DNA from: Pedobacter ginsenosidimutans
Lineage (GTDB): Bacteria > Bacteroidota > Bacteroidia > Sphingobacteriales > Sphingobacteriaceae
Length of the DNA stretch: 64,000 bases
Direction of reading: 5' to 3'
Assembly (NCBI RefSeq): GCF_001442625.1
Contig: NZ_LMZQ01000006.1
Span: 62,001 to 126,000, forward strand
Shown: one piece after another, positions 34,363 to 42,153 of the stretch
Numbering within the stretch: the stretch's first letter is position 1
How the letters are laid out: each line of letters begins with the position of its first letter
The notes under the pieces: generated by a model
Told to the model about the DNA's origin: nothing
The model's database searches: none
Seen by the model: only the letters and a program-made list of their open reading frames with translations
Position numbers and translations under genes: made by a program

Positions 34363-35841
34363 TCAAAGATTGGGTATCTCATCTCTAACTTCCATCAATG
34401 CAAACCCTAATAGGTTTAAACCTTTCCAATTTCCTGGAATGAAAGCATTCGAACTATCTTCAGCCAAACCGATCCCCCAAATTGCATCAACCGGACTGGC
34501 CTCGGCCAGGACTTTATCTCTAGTTTGCAAAAGGAAAAACTTCAAATCTTCATTTTGAGAAAACTTAAGTAGATTTCCTTGTTTTACAATTTTATATTTA
34601 TGGGCATCCCACTTTGCAGCATCAAAGTTTCTGATCTGTCGCCCCAGATCTTTTACATCTTTGGGAGATTTTTTCGTTAATATTTTTTCAAAAACCTGTT
34701 GATCATTAAATAATAAAGCCTTTTTTGCCATCATGTAATGTTCAGCTGTTTGATAGATGATGTCATTTTCAACAAATGGAGATGGCCACCATTGGCTTAA
34801 ACAAGCTTTAGAAAGCGTTCCATTTTTCGGACCTTGATGTCCCCAAAAAAATAGAAATTCAGTACTTTCTTTTATATCTACAACATTGTATTTCTGCTTT
34901 TTCATAACCACCATATTCATTTTTTCACAGAGTTCTTCGATTTCATTTTTTTTAATAATTGTATTAAGCCATTTTTCAGGAATAGATTCAAAACCATAAA
35001 TCAAACCTGCCAAACCGCCCGTAATTGCCCCAGTTGTATCAGTATCGTCGCCAAGATTAACTGCTTTTAGAACGGCATCCTGATAAGTTCCGGTATTGAG
35101 GATACACCATAAGCTAGCTTCGAGACTGTGCAACACATAACCAGAAGAATAAATCTCTTTTTCTGGAACTGTTGAGACATCATTTATCAAAACCCTTTTA
35201 AACAGATCAATTTCCTTTTGCTCAAAATCATTATCAGCGATAAAATTTTTGAGTTTAAACTGCATTTTAAAATACGCTTCACTTTTATCCTTTTCCTTTA
35301 AAAGCTCCAAACCATAAACGACATAGATAAAGCAAGCAAAAACCGACCGAAAGTGCGCATGGGTAATGGATGAAACTTCTTTTACCAGCTGAAAAATATG
35401 CTGCAAGTCGTTTTTATCTTGAAGATAAAATAATAGAGGTAGAATTCTCATCAAAGATCCATTTCCATTATCCATTTCTGATGCTCCACCACATAAAACC
35501 GGATCAGCACCATGTTTTATCATTTTGATGGCTTCAGCCGTTGCTATACCGATGTCGAAAACTTTTCCATGAGGGGTCCAAATCTCGGCATTAAACCATT
35601 GAAGGAATTTCTGCGAGATATCATTTAAATCGTAACCGTTGCAAAGACTTTCAGCCAAACAAAGGCTTAGCGAGCTATCATCACTCCAAGTACCCATGGG
35701 CTGATCATGAACACCATAGGCCTGCATATCCTTTACTGGAAATCTTTTAAAAAAATCCCTTTTCTTAAATTCTACGGGCACTCCCAATGCATCACCAACC
35801 ACCAGGCCGAATATTGAGCTATGGATAACTGTGGTTCTCAT
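34363..35841 (-). CDS. ADP-ribosylglycohydrolase fused to a NADAR domain
   Basis: This 492-residue protein has two domains. Residues 1-290 are an ADP-ribosylglycohydrolase (FGLVVGDALGVPVEF, metal site GTWSDDSSLSL near 50, NGNGSLMRILPL, and LGDDTDTTGAITGGLAGLIY near 260). Residues 315-485 are a NADAR/YbiA domain (FLFFWGHQGPKNGTLSKACL, YQTAEHYMMAKKALLF, and IWGIGLAEDS). ARH enzymes need Mg2+ and cleave N- or O-linked ADP-ribose. NADAR domains cleave ADP-ribose from guanine bases or ribosylated metabolites. Both active sites look intact. Confidence 0.93.
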   Translation of the reverse strand: MRTTVIHSSIFGLVVGDALGVPVEFKKRDFFKRFPVKDMQAYGVHDQPMGTWSDDSSLSLCLAESLCNGYDLNDISQKFLQWFNAEIWTPHGKVFDIGIATAEAIKMIKHGADPVLCGGASEMDNGNGSLMRILPLLFYLQDKNDLQHIFQLVKEVSSITHAHFRSVFACFIYVVYGLELLKEKDKSEAYFKMQFKLKNFIADNDFEQKEIDLFKRVLINDVSTVPEKEIYSSGYVLHSLEASLWCILNTGTYQDAVLKAVNLGDDTDTTGAITGGLAGLIYGFESIPEKWLNTIIKKNEIEELCEKMNMVVMKKQKYNVVDIKESTEFLFFWGHQGPKNGTLSKACLSQWWPSPFVENDIIYQTAEHYMMAKKALLFNDQQVFEKILTKKSPKDVKDLGRQIRNFDAAKWDAHKYKIVKQGNLLKFSQNEDLKFFLLQTRDKVLAEASPVDAIWGIGLAEDSSNAFIPGNWKGLNLLGFALMEVRDEIPNL

Positions 35842-35852
35842 ATTTTTTGAGT

Positions 35853-36338
35853 TTATTTAATATTTGCCAACTTTTTAAGCTTAGTCATTACTGCAGTAAC
35901 AAGTTCATCAAATGTTTTGTACTGGTCGATTCCTTTCCTTTGACAAATTATATCGATATTCCCTTTTCTCCAAAATCCCTCTTCACAACAAACCATTAAT
36001 TTACCAGAATCGGCAAATAAACCCAATTCCATCATTGAAATGGGTGATTTAGAATTACCCTCAATGAACAATAAAATCACATCAGCACTTTCCATGGCAT
36101 CTAACTCCCAGTTCACTTGCTCGCTGAATTGTGCATTTTCGATTGTCTGCGCCCAGCTATGGTCCCAAGATGCCCTTCGTGGATTGAAAACGATTACATT
36201 ACCCAAGGCTTCTTCAGTATTTGCCTTATCGATAAATTTTTGTTGCCAATCAATCGAATTGCCCATATCAATGGTTCCAGCAAGAAATACCGAAACATCG
36301 GATGGTGTAATAACCTGTGGAGGAAGTATCGTTTTCAT
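35853..36338 (-). CDS. Nucleoside 2-deoxyribosyltransferase-like protein
   Basis: This 161-residue protein has VSVFLAGTIDMGNSIDWQQK near 15-34, VIVFNPRRASWDHSW, VNWELDAMESADVILLFIEG near 84-103 and ISMMELGLFADSGKL near 110-124, with the likely nucleophilic Glu in the MELG motif. This is the Nuc_deoxyrib_tr (PF15891-like) pattern, which cleaves N-glycosidic bonds of nucleosides or nucleotides. In this operon an NAD- or ADP-ribose-related glycosidic bond is possible. Confidence 0.8.
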   Translation of the reverse strand: MKTILPPQVITPSDVSVFLAGTIDMGNSIDWQQKFIDKANTEEALGNVIVFNPRRASWDHSWAQTIENAQFSEQVNWELDAMESADVILLFIEGNSKSPISMMELGLFADSGKLMVCCEEGFWRKGNIDIICQRKGIDQYKTFDELVTAVMTKLKKLANIK

Positions 36339-36345
36339 TTTTATT

Positions 36346-37179
36346 TTATAAAAAATCTATCAATTTTATCTGTGTTACCCCTTCATGATCAACTTCTTTG
36401 ATGGAATCTGTTGTAAAAATCTGTTCGAAATATTTACCTAATTCATCAAAACCTTTGCTAAATATGCCATGACTAATCGCTAAATAAAGTTTCCCCGCAT
36501 TTTTAGTCTTTAGCGCTTCTGCCAAGCCAATAAATGTACCACCACCATCACAGATATCATCCACAATTAAACAATCAGCACCAGCTAAATCTTCTGCATA
36601 TACTTTAAATCCTGAAAGTTTTCCTGTTTTTACATCCCGGCTTTTTGAACACTCTACCACTTCTGTACCACCTAAAAACTCAGATACTTTATAAATTTTC
36701 TTTAATGCGCCACCATCAGGGGATATGAGTTTTACTTCTGCTCCTATTTTTGCAATCACCTGCCTTATAAAATCGTGATTGGAAACCGTTATACAATTAT
36801 TGAGCAAGGCTGGTGTTACTTCACTATGCGGATCGAAAACGGTAACACTTGCCAAAGCCATGGCATTAATGATATCGGCATAAACTTTCACCGATAAAGG
36901 CTCTCCAGAAATCATCACCCGATCTTGCCTTGCAGCCGGAAAGTATGGTATAAAAAGTTCGATTTCTTTTACACCCATTCTTCTCAAGGCATCAACCGTA
37001 ATACAGATCATACCTAAATCATTGAAGGAATTTATTCTTTGCGTAATGGTAACAGGAGTAGCAACATCAAAATTGTTCGAAATTTTAATGTGTGGTTCGC
37101 CACCCGCAAATAAGAAAGACTTGTATTCGATTAAGTTATTTTCGCCTAGCGGAGTAAAACTTGGATTAAGATTCAACAT
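36346..37179 (-). CDS. prs: Ribose-phosphate pyrophosphokinase (PRPP synthase), short form
   Basis: This 277-residue protein is shorter than the usual about 310-residue enzyme but keeps LFIPYFPAARQDRVMISGEP near 85-104 (catalytic flexible loop region), VTVFDPHSEVTPALLNN, and the PRPP loop DCLIVDDICDGGGTFIGLAE near 208-227. It makes PRPP from ribose 5-phosphate and ATP. Short Prs proteins paired with NAMPT are known from phage and bacterial NAD salvage cassettes, so this is likely a dedicated copy. A promoter and two operator-like palindromes lie just upstream. Confidence 0.92.
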   Translation of the reverse strand: MLNLNPSFTPLGENNLIEYKSFLFAGGEPHIKISNNFDVATPVTITQRINSFNDLGMICITVDALRRMGVKEIELFIPYFPAARQDRVMISGEPLSVKVYADIINAMALASVTVFDPHSEVTPALLNNCITVSNHDFIRQVIAKIGAEVKLISPDGGALKKIYKVSEFLGGTEVVECSKSRDVKTGKLSGFKVYAEDLAGADCLIVDDICDGGGTFIGLAEALKTKNAGKLYLAISHGIFSKGFDELGKYFEQIFTTDSIKEVDHEGVTQIKLIDFL

Positions 37180-37182
37180 ATA

Positions 37183-37203
37183 TTTGCGTATTATTTACAC
37201 AAA
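37183..37203 (-). promoter_or_regulatory. Putative NrtR operator 1 (prs promoter)
   Basis: Palindromic arms TTTGCGTA and TACACAAA are separated by 5 bp (TTATT). The first four bases in the direction of transcription coincide with the TTTG of the prs -7 box. It matches the pattern TTTGyGTw-N5-wACrCAAA shared with two other sites around the regulator gene. Confidence 0.7.
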
Positions 37204-37229
37204 TATAAAAATCATTTTTAGAATACAAA
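37200..37229 (-). promoter_or_regulatory. Promoter of prs and downstream operon genes
   Basis: On the minus strand TTTG (37229-37226), 18 bp, then TATATTTG (37207-37200), an exact Bacteroidota -33/-7 promoter. It gives the operon an internal start downstream of the regulator gene. Confidence 0.65.
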
Positions 37230-37235
37230 AAATAT

Positions 37236-37256
37236 TTTGTGTTTATTTTACGCAAA
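37236..37256 (-). promoter_or_regulatory. Putative NrtR operator 2
   Basis: Arms TTTGTGTT and TACGCAAA with a 5-bp spacer (TATTT), overlapping the last codons of the regulator gene. Its centre is 53 bp from that of operator 1, about five helical turns, so both would lie on the same face of the DNA. Confidence 0.65.
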
Positions 37257-37940
37257 CCTAATATCAAATTGGAAATTTTCCTTCAAAAGCTGGTTATATT
37301 TTGTCTTATCGAAGGTAAAAAGTTTGCCCGGCCTGCCACTAGCACCCATTTTAACCACTTTATCTGTTTCTGTAACAATTCCAAAACTTAGAATTTTTTT
37401 CCTGAAATTACGCCGGTCTATATCTCTTTCTAAAATGGAGCAGTACAGATTTTCAAGATCGGAAAAGAGAAATTCGTGATCCAACAGATCAAAACCGATC
37501 GGTTGGTAAGTAAGTTTACTTTTTAAGCGCTGATGTGCGAGATTAACCATTTCATTGTGATCGTAGCCCAATTCCGGAATTTGAGTAACAGGAAACCATT
37601 TCGCGTCTTTGGCATCGGTATCGGCTTTTAATACAAAATTTTTAGGATTAACGAGGGCAAAATAAGCTACAGAAATTACCCTGAAGCGTTCGTCGCGATT
37701 GATATCATCACCAAAAGTACCCAGCTGCTCAAGATAATTTACCGTTATACCTGCCTCTTCTTTAAGTTCGCGCTCAACTGCCATAAGCAAAGGCTCATCA
37801 TTTAAAATAAATCCACCTGGCAAAACCCATCTATCGGCCAGTTTACCAAATCGCTGCTGAACTGCCAATACATAAAGTGTTCCTTTTTCGTAGCCAAAAA
37901 CAATGGCATCAACAGCAATTTTAATATTTTGATCGATCAT
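37248..37940 (-). CDS. nrtR: NrtR-type Nudix transcriptional regulator
   Basis: This 230-residue protein has an N-terminal Nudix domain with a complete Nudix box (GFILNDEPLLMAVERELKEEAGI near 43-65 in order G-x5-E-x7-REL-x-EEAG). A C-terminal winged helix follows (about 150-225, with RRNFRKKILSFGIVTETDK and GASGRPGKLFTFDKTKYNQL), the NrtR layout. NrtR proteins repress NAD genes and are released by ADP-ribose or related compounds. An intact Nudix box means it may also hydrolyse such a ligand. It is the first gene of the operon it probably controls. Confidence 0.9.
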   Translation of the reverse strand: MIDQNIKIAVDAIVFGYEKGTLYVLAVQQRFGKLADRWVLPGGFILNDEPLLMAVERELKEEAGITVNYLEQLGTFGDDINRDERFRVISVAYFALVNPKNFVLKADTDAKDAKWFPVTQIPELGYDHNEMVNLAHQRLKSKLTYQPIGFDLLDHEFLFSDLENLYCSILERDIDRRNFRKKILSFGIVTETDKVVKMGASGRPGKLFTFDKTKYNQLLKENFQFDIRFA

Positions 37941-37947
37941 CCTTTAA

Positions 37948-37968
37948 TTTGTGTTAAAACAACACAAA
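37948..37968 (-). promoter_or_regulatory. Putative NrtR operator 3 (autoregulatory)
   Basis: Perfect 8-bp arms TTTGTGTT and AACACAAA with a 5-bp spacer (AAAAC), ending 8 bp upstream of the regulator start codon. Its upstream four bases are the TTTG of the -7 box, the same geometry as operator 1. Confidence 0.75.
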
Positions 37969-37997
37969 GTTAATTGTTTTAACCAAGAAGATCGAAA
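37965..37997 (-). promoter_or_regulatory. Promoter of the nrtR operon
   Basis: On the minus strand TTTC (37997-37994), 21 bp, then TAACTTTG (37972-37965), fitting the TTTG-N19-21-TAnnTTTG form with one mismatch in the -33 element. Confidence 0.55.
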
Positions 37998-38011
37998 CTG
38001 TTGATTAAATT

Positions 38012-39574
38012 CTACCTGAACTTCTTCATTGCAGTCCAAAGTTTTTCGTCCATACCGTAAACATCAGGTCTGTATTCGATCTTATCATTTTGCGACCAGG
38101 CCGTAATATAGGTGATAATTAACGGAACAGATTTTTTTGGCCCGAACCAGGCTGGTTTTAACTGAAAGGCTTTAGTGGTATCTGCTTTTTGAGCCATGCG
38201 TTTTTTGTACCATTTTACATGCGTACTGTCTATCGGTGGTAAATCTACTTCTGCTCTTAATTTGTCGTAAGTGTAAGAGTCTTTAACTAAAAGTTCGGCA
38301 AACTGAAGAGGTTTTTCGATACGCACACAACCATGACTAATGGCTCTATTGGTTAAGTTGAATCCGTTCTTGTTATTGGTATCGTGAAGATAAATACTCG
38401 AGCTATTATCGAAGATGAATTTGAACTTTCCTAATGCATTTCCACCGCCAGATCCCTGCTTAAATTTAAAGGGTAATTTATCCCTTGAATATTTACTCCA
38501 ATTAATAGTATCGGGCTCACCAATCAGCTTATCTTTATAGTAAACTTTGATGTTACTATTTGATAAATAATATGGATCTTTTCTGGCCATCCAATAGATC
38601 TCACTTTGCGCAATACTTACCGGAATATTCCAGATCGGATTGGCCTGAATGGAATTGATTCTACTGAACAATAACGGCGTCTCATGGTTCTTCGGTTTAT
38701 CATCCAGATTGCCAGATTTTGCAAAGGCTTTTAACTTCTCTTCATAACCGTTTTCACGTTTCCCACCAACACAAACTTTCATCGTAATTACAGTATCAGA
38801 TTTATCAAACCAGGTTAACTTAAAATCAGGAATATTTACCTGCACATAATTGGTTCCTGTCTCTGGCATTTTCCAACGGAAGCGCTCCATATTTAACAGT
38901 AAAATTCGCTTTTCATCGTAAGCATCTGTATTTAAATATGCATCCTGCAAAGCTTTATATTGAGCCGATTTTGGCTGAACAGACCTTAATGTATCAACTA
39001 GACTTTTACTATTTAAAAGATTGATCATCCCCAAGCTATCAGGCCGTTTAACTTTAATGTAGTAACGCGAAAAAATAGTACGTGGATTTACCACCCCATA
39101 TTTAAGGTAATTATTGTAGTTCAAATAAGCGTTAGCCGATAGTAATTCTAGTTTCGCTATAACCGGATAACTTTCTTCTACCTTTTTAAACTTGTTTGCC
39201 GTTAATTCATCTAATAAGTTTTTAATCTCATCTCCTTTAAAAATCTTCGGATTGAAGCCATGAACCTTACTTTCGTTTAAATAGTTTACCAGCGAGTCTA
39301 ATTCCCCATTAATATAAAACTGCGTAACTAATTTAGGCTCAGCAGAATGATTTAAATAAAAAGCTTTTATAGTTTTAGGATTAACGAACTTGCCCGAAAG
39401 ACTGTCCATTGTTTTCACAAAAATGCTATCATAAGCTACAGTATCGAAATCTTTATAGATTTTGTTCTTGAAATGTTCAGACAGCACTTTCCCGATCTCA
39501 GGTGGGCTTTTAAACCATCCACAGGCAGAAATGAACAAAATAAAGGGCAGAATTAGAAAGCGAAACTTTTTCAA
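38012..39574 (-). CDS. L,D-transpeptidase lipoprotein (YcbB/ErfK-SrfK type)
   Basis: This 520-residue protein begins with a lipoprotein signal (KKFRFLILPFILFISAC, lipobox Cys18). The catalytic YkuD domain is near 305-480, with GSGGGNALGKFKFIF and the active-site sequence NRAISHGCVRIEKPL, where Cys is the nucleophile. The long N-terminal part fits a scaffold and peptidoglycan-binding-like region, as in YcbB. It makes 3-3 cross-links or anchors proteins in peptidoglycan. It is divergent from the his operon. Confidence 0.92.
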   Translation of the reverse strand: MKKFRFLILPFILFISACGWFKSPPEIGKVLSEHFKNKIYKDFDTVAYDSIFVKTMDSLSGKFVNPKTIKAFYLNHSAEPKLVTQFYINGELDSLVNYLNESKVHGFNPKIFKGDEIKNLLDELTANKFKKVEESYPVIAKLELLSANAYLNYNNYLKYGVVNPRTIFSRYYIKVKRPDSLGMINLLNSKSLVDTLRSVQPKSAQYKALQDAYLNTDAYDEKRILLLNMERFRWKMPETGTNYVQVNIPDFKLTWFDKSDTVITMKVCVGGKRENGYEEKLKAFAKSGNLDDKPKNHETPLLFSRINSIQANPIWNIPVSIAQSEIYWMARKDPYYLSNSNIKVYYKDKLIGEPDTINWSKYSRDKLPFKFKQGSGGGNALGKFKFIFDNSSSIYLHDTNNKNGFNLTNRAISHGCVRIEKPLQFAELLVKDSYTYDKLRAEVDLPPIDSTHVKWYKKRMAQKADTTKAFQLKPAWFGPKKSVPLIITYITAWSQNDKIEYRPDVYGMDEKLWTAMKKFR

Positions 39575-39624
39575 AAGAGTAAAATTTTAATACAAAATAA
39601 GGGTTATTGGCAATAAAAACAGCT

Positions 39625-39647
39625 TAATGGCAAATTAAGTGCCATTA
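39625..39647. repeat. Palindrome upstream of the his promoter
   Basis: TAATGGCA and TGCCATTA form a perfect 8-bp stem with a 7-nt loop, followed by seven T residues. It could be a plus-strand terminator shielding the his promoter, or an operator; nothing transcribed toward it is seen. Confidence 0.45.
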
Positions 39648-39650
39648 TTT

Positions 39651-39680
39651 TTTGTTTTCCCATTTCAAACACTATATTTG
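39651..39680 (+). promoter_or_regulatory. Promoter of the histidine operon
   Basis: TTTG (39651-39654), 18 bp, then TATATTTG (39673-39680) matches the Bacteroidota primary-sigma consensus. A start near 39687 would give a leader of about 160 nt before hisG. Confidence 0.7.
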
Positions 39681-39724
39681 CCAGCGCTTATCAGCTAAAG
39701 CATTGATACTGGCAGAAATAATTT

Positions 39725-39772
39725 ATGAATTTAACTTTGAACCATCACTTACATTTACACCATCGCCGATAG
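39725..39772 (+). CDS. hisL: Histidine operon leader peptide
   Basis: This 15-codon ORF, MNLTLNHHLHLHHRR, lies in the his leader with five His codons among seven consecutive positions and a TAG stop. Such runs make ribosome speed depend on charged tRNA-His. It starts about 40 nt after the predicted transcription start and ends 77 nt before hisG. It is too short for ordinary gene finding; the His content at exactly this place is the evidence. Confidence 0.8.
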   Translation: MNLTLNHHLHLHHRR

Positions 39773-39811
39773 GCGATATGATATGTTTGTTTTGTACTTC
39801 AAAACTTTTTT
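39762..39811 (+). promoter_or_regulatory. his attenuator hairpins
   Basis: ATCGCC-GATA-GGCGAT (39762-39777) overlaps the leader-peptide stop. It is followed by GTTTTG-TACTT-CAAAAC (39789-39805) and six T residues, a weak but correctly placed terminator. A ribosome stalled in the His codons would free the first stem region. An anti-terminator pairing was not identified by eye. Confidence 0.5.
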
Positions 39812-39849
39812 CCGTAAAATAATTTCTTGTTCACTCTATATTCAATACT

Positions 39850-40701
39850 TTGAAAACACTTAAAATCGCTATCCAGAAATCGGGTAGGTTAAACGAAAAA
39901 TCTGTAGAAATACTTAAAAACTGTGGTTTATCTTTCGAAAACTACAAAAGCTCGCTCATCTCAACCGTTACCAATTTTCCTTTAGAAATTCTTTTCCTTC
40001 GGGATGATGATATTCCTGAATATGTACAGGATGGCATTGCCGATTTGGGTATAGTTGGTGAAAATGTAATTCTAGAAACCAAAGCTGAGGTAGATTATCT
40101 TCAAAAATTAGGCTTCGGAAAATGCACCTTAAAAATCGCTGTTCAGGCTACCAGTAATATCCAAAAACTGGAAGAGTTAAATGGCAAAGCGATTGCTACT
40201 TCTTACCCGGTAATCCTCGAAAAATTCTTACAGGAAAAAGGTATAAAATCTGATATCAGAACCATTTCTGGATCGGTAGAAATTGGCCCCGGTTTAGGTT
40301 TAAGTGATGCCATTTTTGATATCGTATCAACAGGTGGAACATTAAAGAGCAACGGACTAAAACCTTTCGCTGATGTGATGCAATCGGAAGCTGTCTTAAT
40401 CGGAAATAAATCAATAGCCAACAATCCTGAAGTTGCAGAATTGCTTCAACGCATCCGCTCTGTACTCAGCGCAAAATCTAACAAATACGTGGTACTAAAT
40501 GTATCAAAAGATAACCTTCAAAAAGTAGTCGATTTACTTCCGGGTGTGAAAAGTCCAACCGTGGTTCCGCTCTTCGAACCTAACTGGGTGGCTGTTCACT
40601 CTGTAATTGCCGAGGAAGATTTCTGGGATAAAATAAACAGTTTAAAAGCAGCAGGTGCTGAAGGCATCTTGGTAATGCCAATCGAGAAAATAATCAAGTA
40701 A
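39850..40701 (+). CDS. hisG: ATP phosphoribosyltransferase, long form
   Basis: This 283-residue protein is the long HisG (no HisZ needed), with KIAIQKSGRLNEKSVEIL at the start, DDIPEYVQDGIADLGIVGEN near 58-77, and FDIVSTGGTLKSNGL near 156-170 (the PRPP loop region). The C-terminal 75 residues (VVLNVSKDNLQKVVDLLPGV onward) are the ACT-like domain that senses histidine. It joins ATP and PRPP in the first step of histidine synthesis. The only start is TTG 39850. Confidence 0.97.
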   Translation: MKTLKIAIQKSGRLNEKSVEILKNCGLSFENYKSSLISTVTNFPLEILFLRDDDIPEYVQDGIADLGIVGENVILETKAEVDYLQKLGFGKCTLKIAVQATSNIQKLEELNGKAIATSYPVILEKFLQEKGIKSDIRTISGSVEIGPGLGLSDAIFDIVSTGGTLKSNGLKPFADVMQSEAVLIGNKSIANNPEVAELLQRIRSVLSAKSNKYVVLNVSKDNLQKVVDLLPGVKSPTVVPLFEPNWVAVHSVIAEEDFWDKINSLKAAGAEGILVMPIEKIIK

Positions 40702-40750
40702 AATCGTTTAAACTCACATTAACTATTAGTTAATTTTAAATTATAAAACA

Positions 40751-42031
40751 TTGAAAATCTACAATTATACAGATTTATCTAAATCAAAAATTGAAGAACT
40801 TTGTTCGAGGCAAATTGAAGACGATAAACTGGTTGAAGAACGGGTAACCGGCATCATCAGCACAGTAAAAAAAGATGGCGACCAGGCGCTTTTCAACTTC
40901 GCAAAAGCATTTGATAAAGTTGATCTGGAGAAGCTATTTTTAGATGCAGAAGAATTGAAAGCAATTGCATCTACCATTCCCACCGAAGCAAAAAAAGCGA
41001 TTGATACTGCTTACCAAAACATCAAAACTTTTCACCAGTCGCAGTTAAAAACTGAAGATAAAATCGAAACGATGCCTGGCGTTCTGTGCTGGCGCGAATC
41101 GAGGGCAATTGAAAAAGTTGGCCTTTATATTCCAGGTGGAACTGCCGTTTTACCGAGCACTTTTTTAATGCTGGCTACTCCGGCAATCATCGCAGGCTGT
41201 AAAGAAATTGTAGTGTGTTCTCCTCCGCAGCGTGATGGTAAAACCAATTGTTATCTTGCTTATTGCGCAGTGCTACTGGGCATCGAAAAAGTATTCCTGA
41301 TTGGGGGTGCACAAGCTGTTGCAGCAATGGCTTTCGGAACAGAAAGTGTACCACAGGTATATAAGATCTTCGGCCCAGGTAACCGTTATGTAACTACAGC
41401 AAAAACAATGGTTCAAAATAAAGTAGCTATTGATATGCCTGCAGGACCATCAGAGGTATTGGTCATCGCTGATGAGACTGCCAATCCGTCATTTATTGCT
41501 GCAGATCTACTCGCGCAGGCGGAGCATGGAACTGATAGTCAGGCTATTTTAGTATCTACTTCAAATCAGATCATTGCTGATACTTTAAAAGAAATTGAAA
41601 ATCAGCTTACTATCCTACCACGCAAGGATATAGCGGCTAAAGCAATAGCCAATTCTTATGCAGTTTTAGCTGAAAACCTGGATGAGGGGATGCAATTTTC
41701 AAATGAATATGCACCAGAGCACCTAATATTGGCTACTGAACATTTCCAAAGCCTTATTCCATCGATTATCAACGCTGGATCAGTGTTTTTAGGCAACTTT
41801 ACACCTGAAAGTGTTGGCGATTATGCCTCGGGAACAAACCATACTTTACCAACCAGTGGCTTCGCAAAAGCTTATTCGGGTGTATCAACTGATGCTTTTC
41901 TGAAAAAAATCACTTTTCAGCATCTGTCAGCTGATGGATTAAACAACATTGGCACTACAGTTGAAATACTTGCAGAAGCTGAGGGCCTCGAAGCGCATAA
42001 GAATGCGGTGAGTATTAGATTGAAGAATTAA
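40751..42031 (+). CDS. hisD: Histidinol dehydrogenase
   Basis: This 426-residue protein has VGLYIPGGTAVLPSTFLMLA near 122-141, GGAQAVAAMAFGTESVPQV, KIFGPGNRYVTTAKTMV, MPAGPSEVLVIADETANP, and AEHGTDSQAILVS (zinc His). It oxidises histidinol to histidine with two NAD+. It starts with TTG, 49 bp after hisG. Confidence 0.97.
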   Translation: MKIYNYTDLSKSKIEELCSRQIEDDKLVEERVTGIISTVKKDGDQALFNFAKAFDKVDLEKLFLDAEELKAIASTIPTEAKKAIDTAYQNIKTFHQSQLKTEDKIETMPGVLCWRESRAIEKVGLYIPGGTAVLPSTFLMLATPAIIAGCKEIVVCSPPQRDGKTNCYLAYCAVLLGIEKVFLIGGAQAVAAMAFGTESVPQVYKIFGPGNRYVTTAKTMVQNKVAIDMPAGPSEVLVIADETANPSFIAADLLAQAEHGTDSQAILVSTSNQIIADTLKEIENQLTILPRKDIAAKAIANSYAVLAENLDEGMQFSNEYAPEHLILATEHFQSLIPSIINAGSVFLGNFTPESVGDYASGTNHTLPTSGFAKAYSGVSTDAFLKKITFQHLSADGLNNIGTTVEILAEAEGLEAHKNAVSIRLKN

Positions 42032-42058
42032 ATTAAGGTAAACCTATATAATGAGGCC

Positions 42059-42138
42059 GTCATGCTGAATTTATTTCAGCATCTATATAATTAAAAAGAC
42101 CCTGAATTAAATCCGATAGCTATTGGATCAGGGTGACG
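42059..42138. repeat. Palindromic repeat in hisD-hisC gap
   Basis: CGTCATGCTGAA pairs with TTCAGCAT nearby, and GACCCTGA with TCAGGGT; outer CGTCA/TGACG ends close the unit. The same unit type occurs at 45958. It contains a GTG that would extend hisC falsely. Confidence 0.75.
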
Positions 42139-42153
42139 AATAAAAATATTAAA

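Noticed and set aside
42133..42153. GTG start extending hisC
   Set aside because: It lies inside a palindromic repeat, and the conserved protein begins at ATG 42154.
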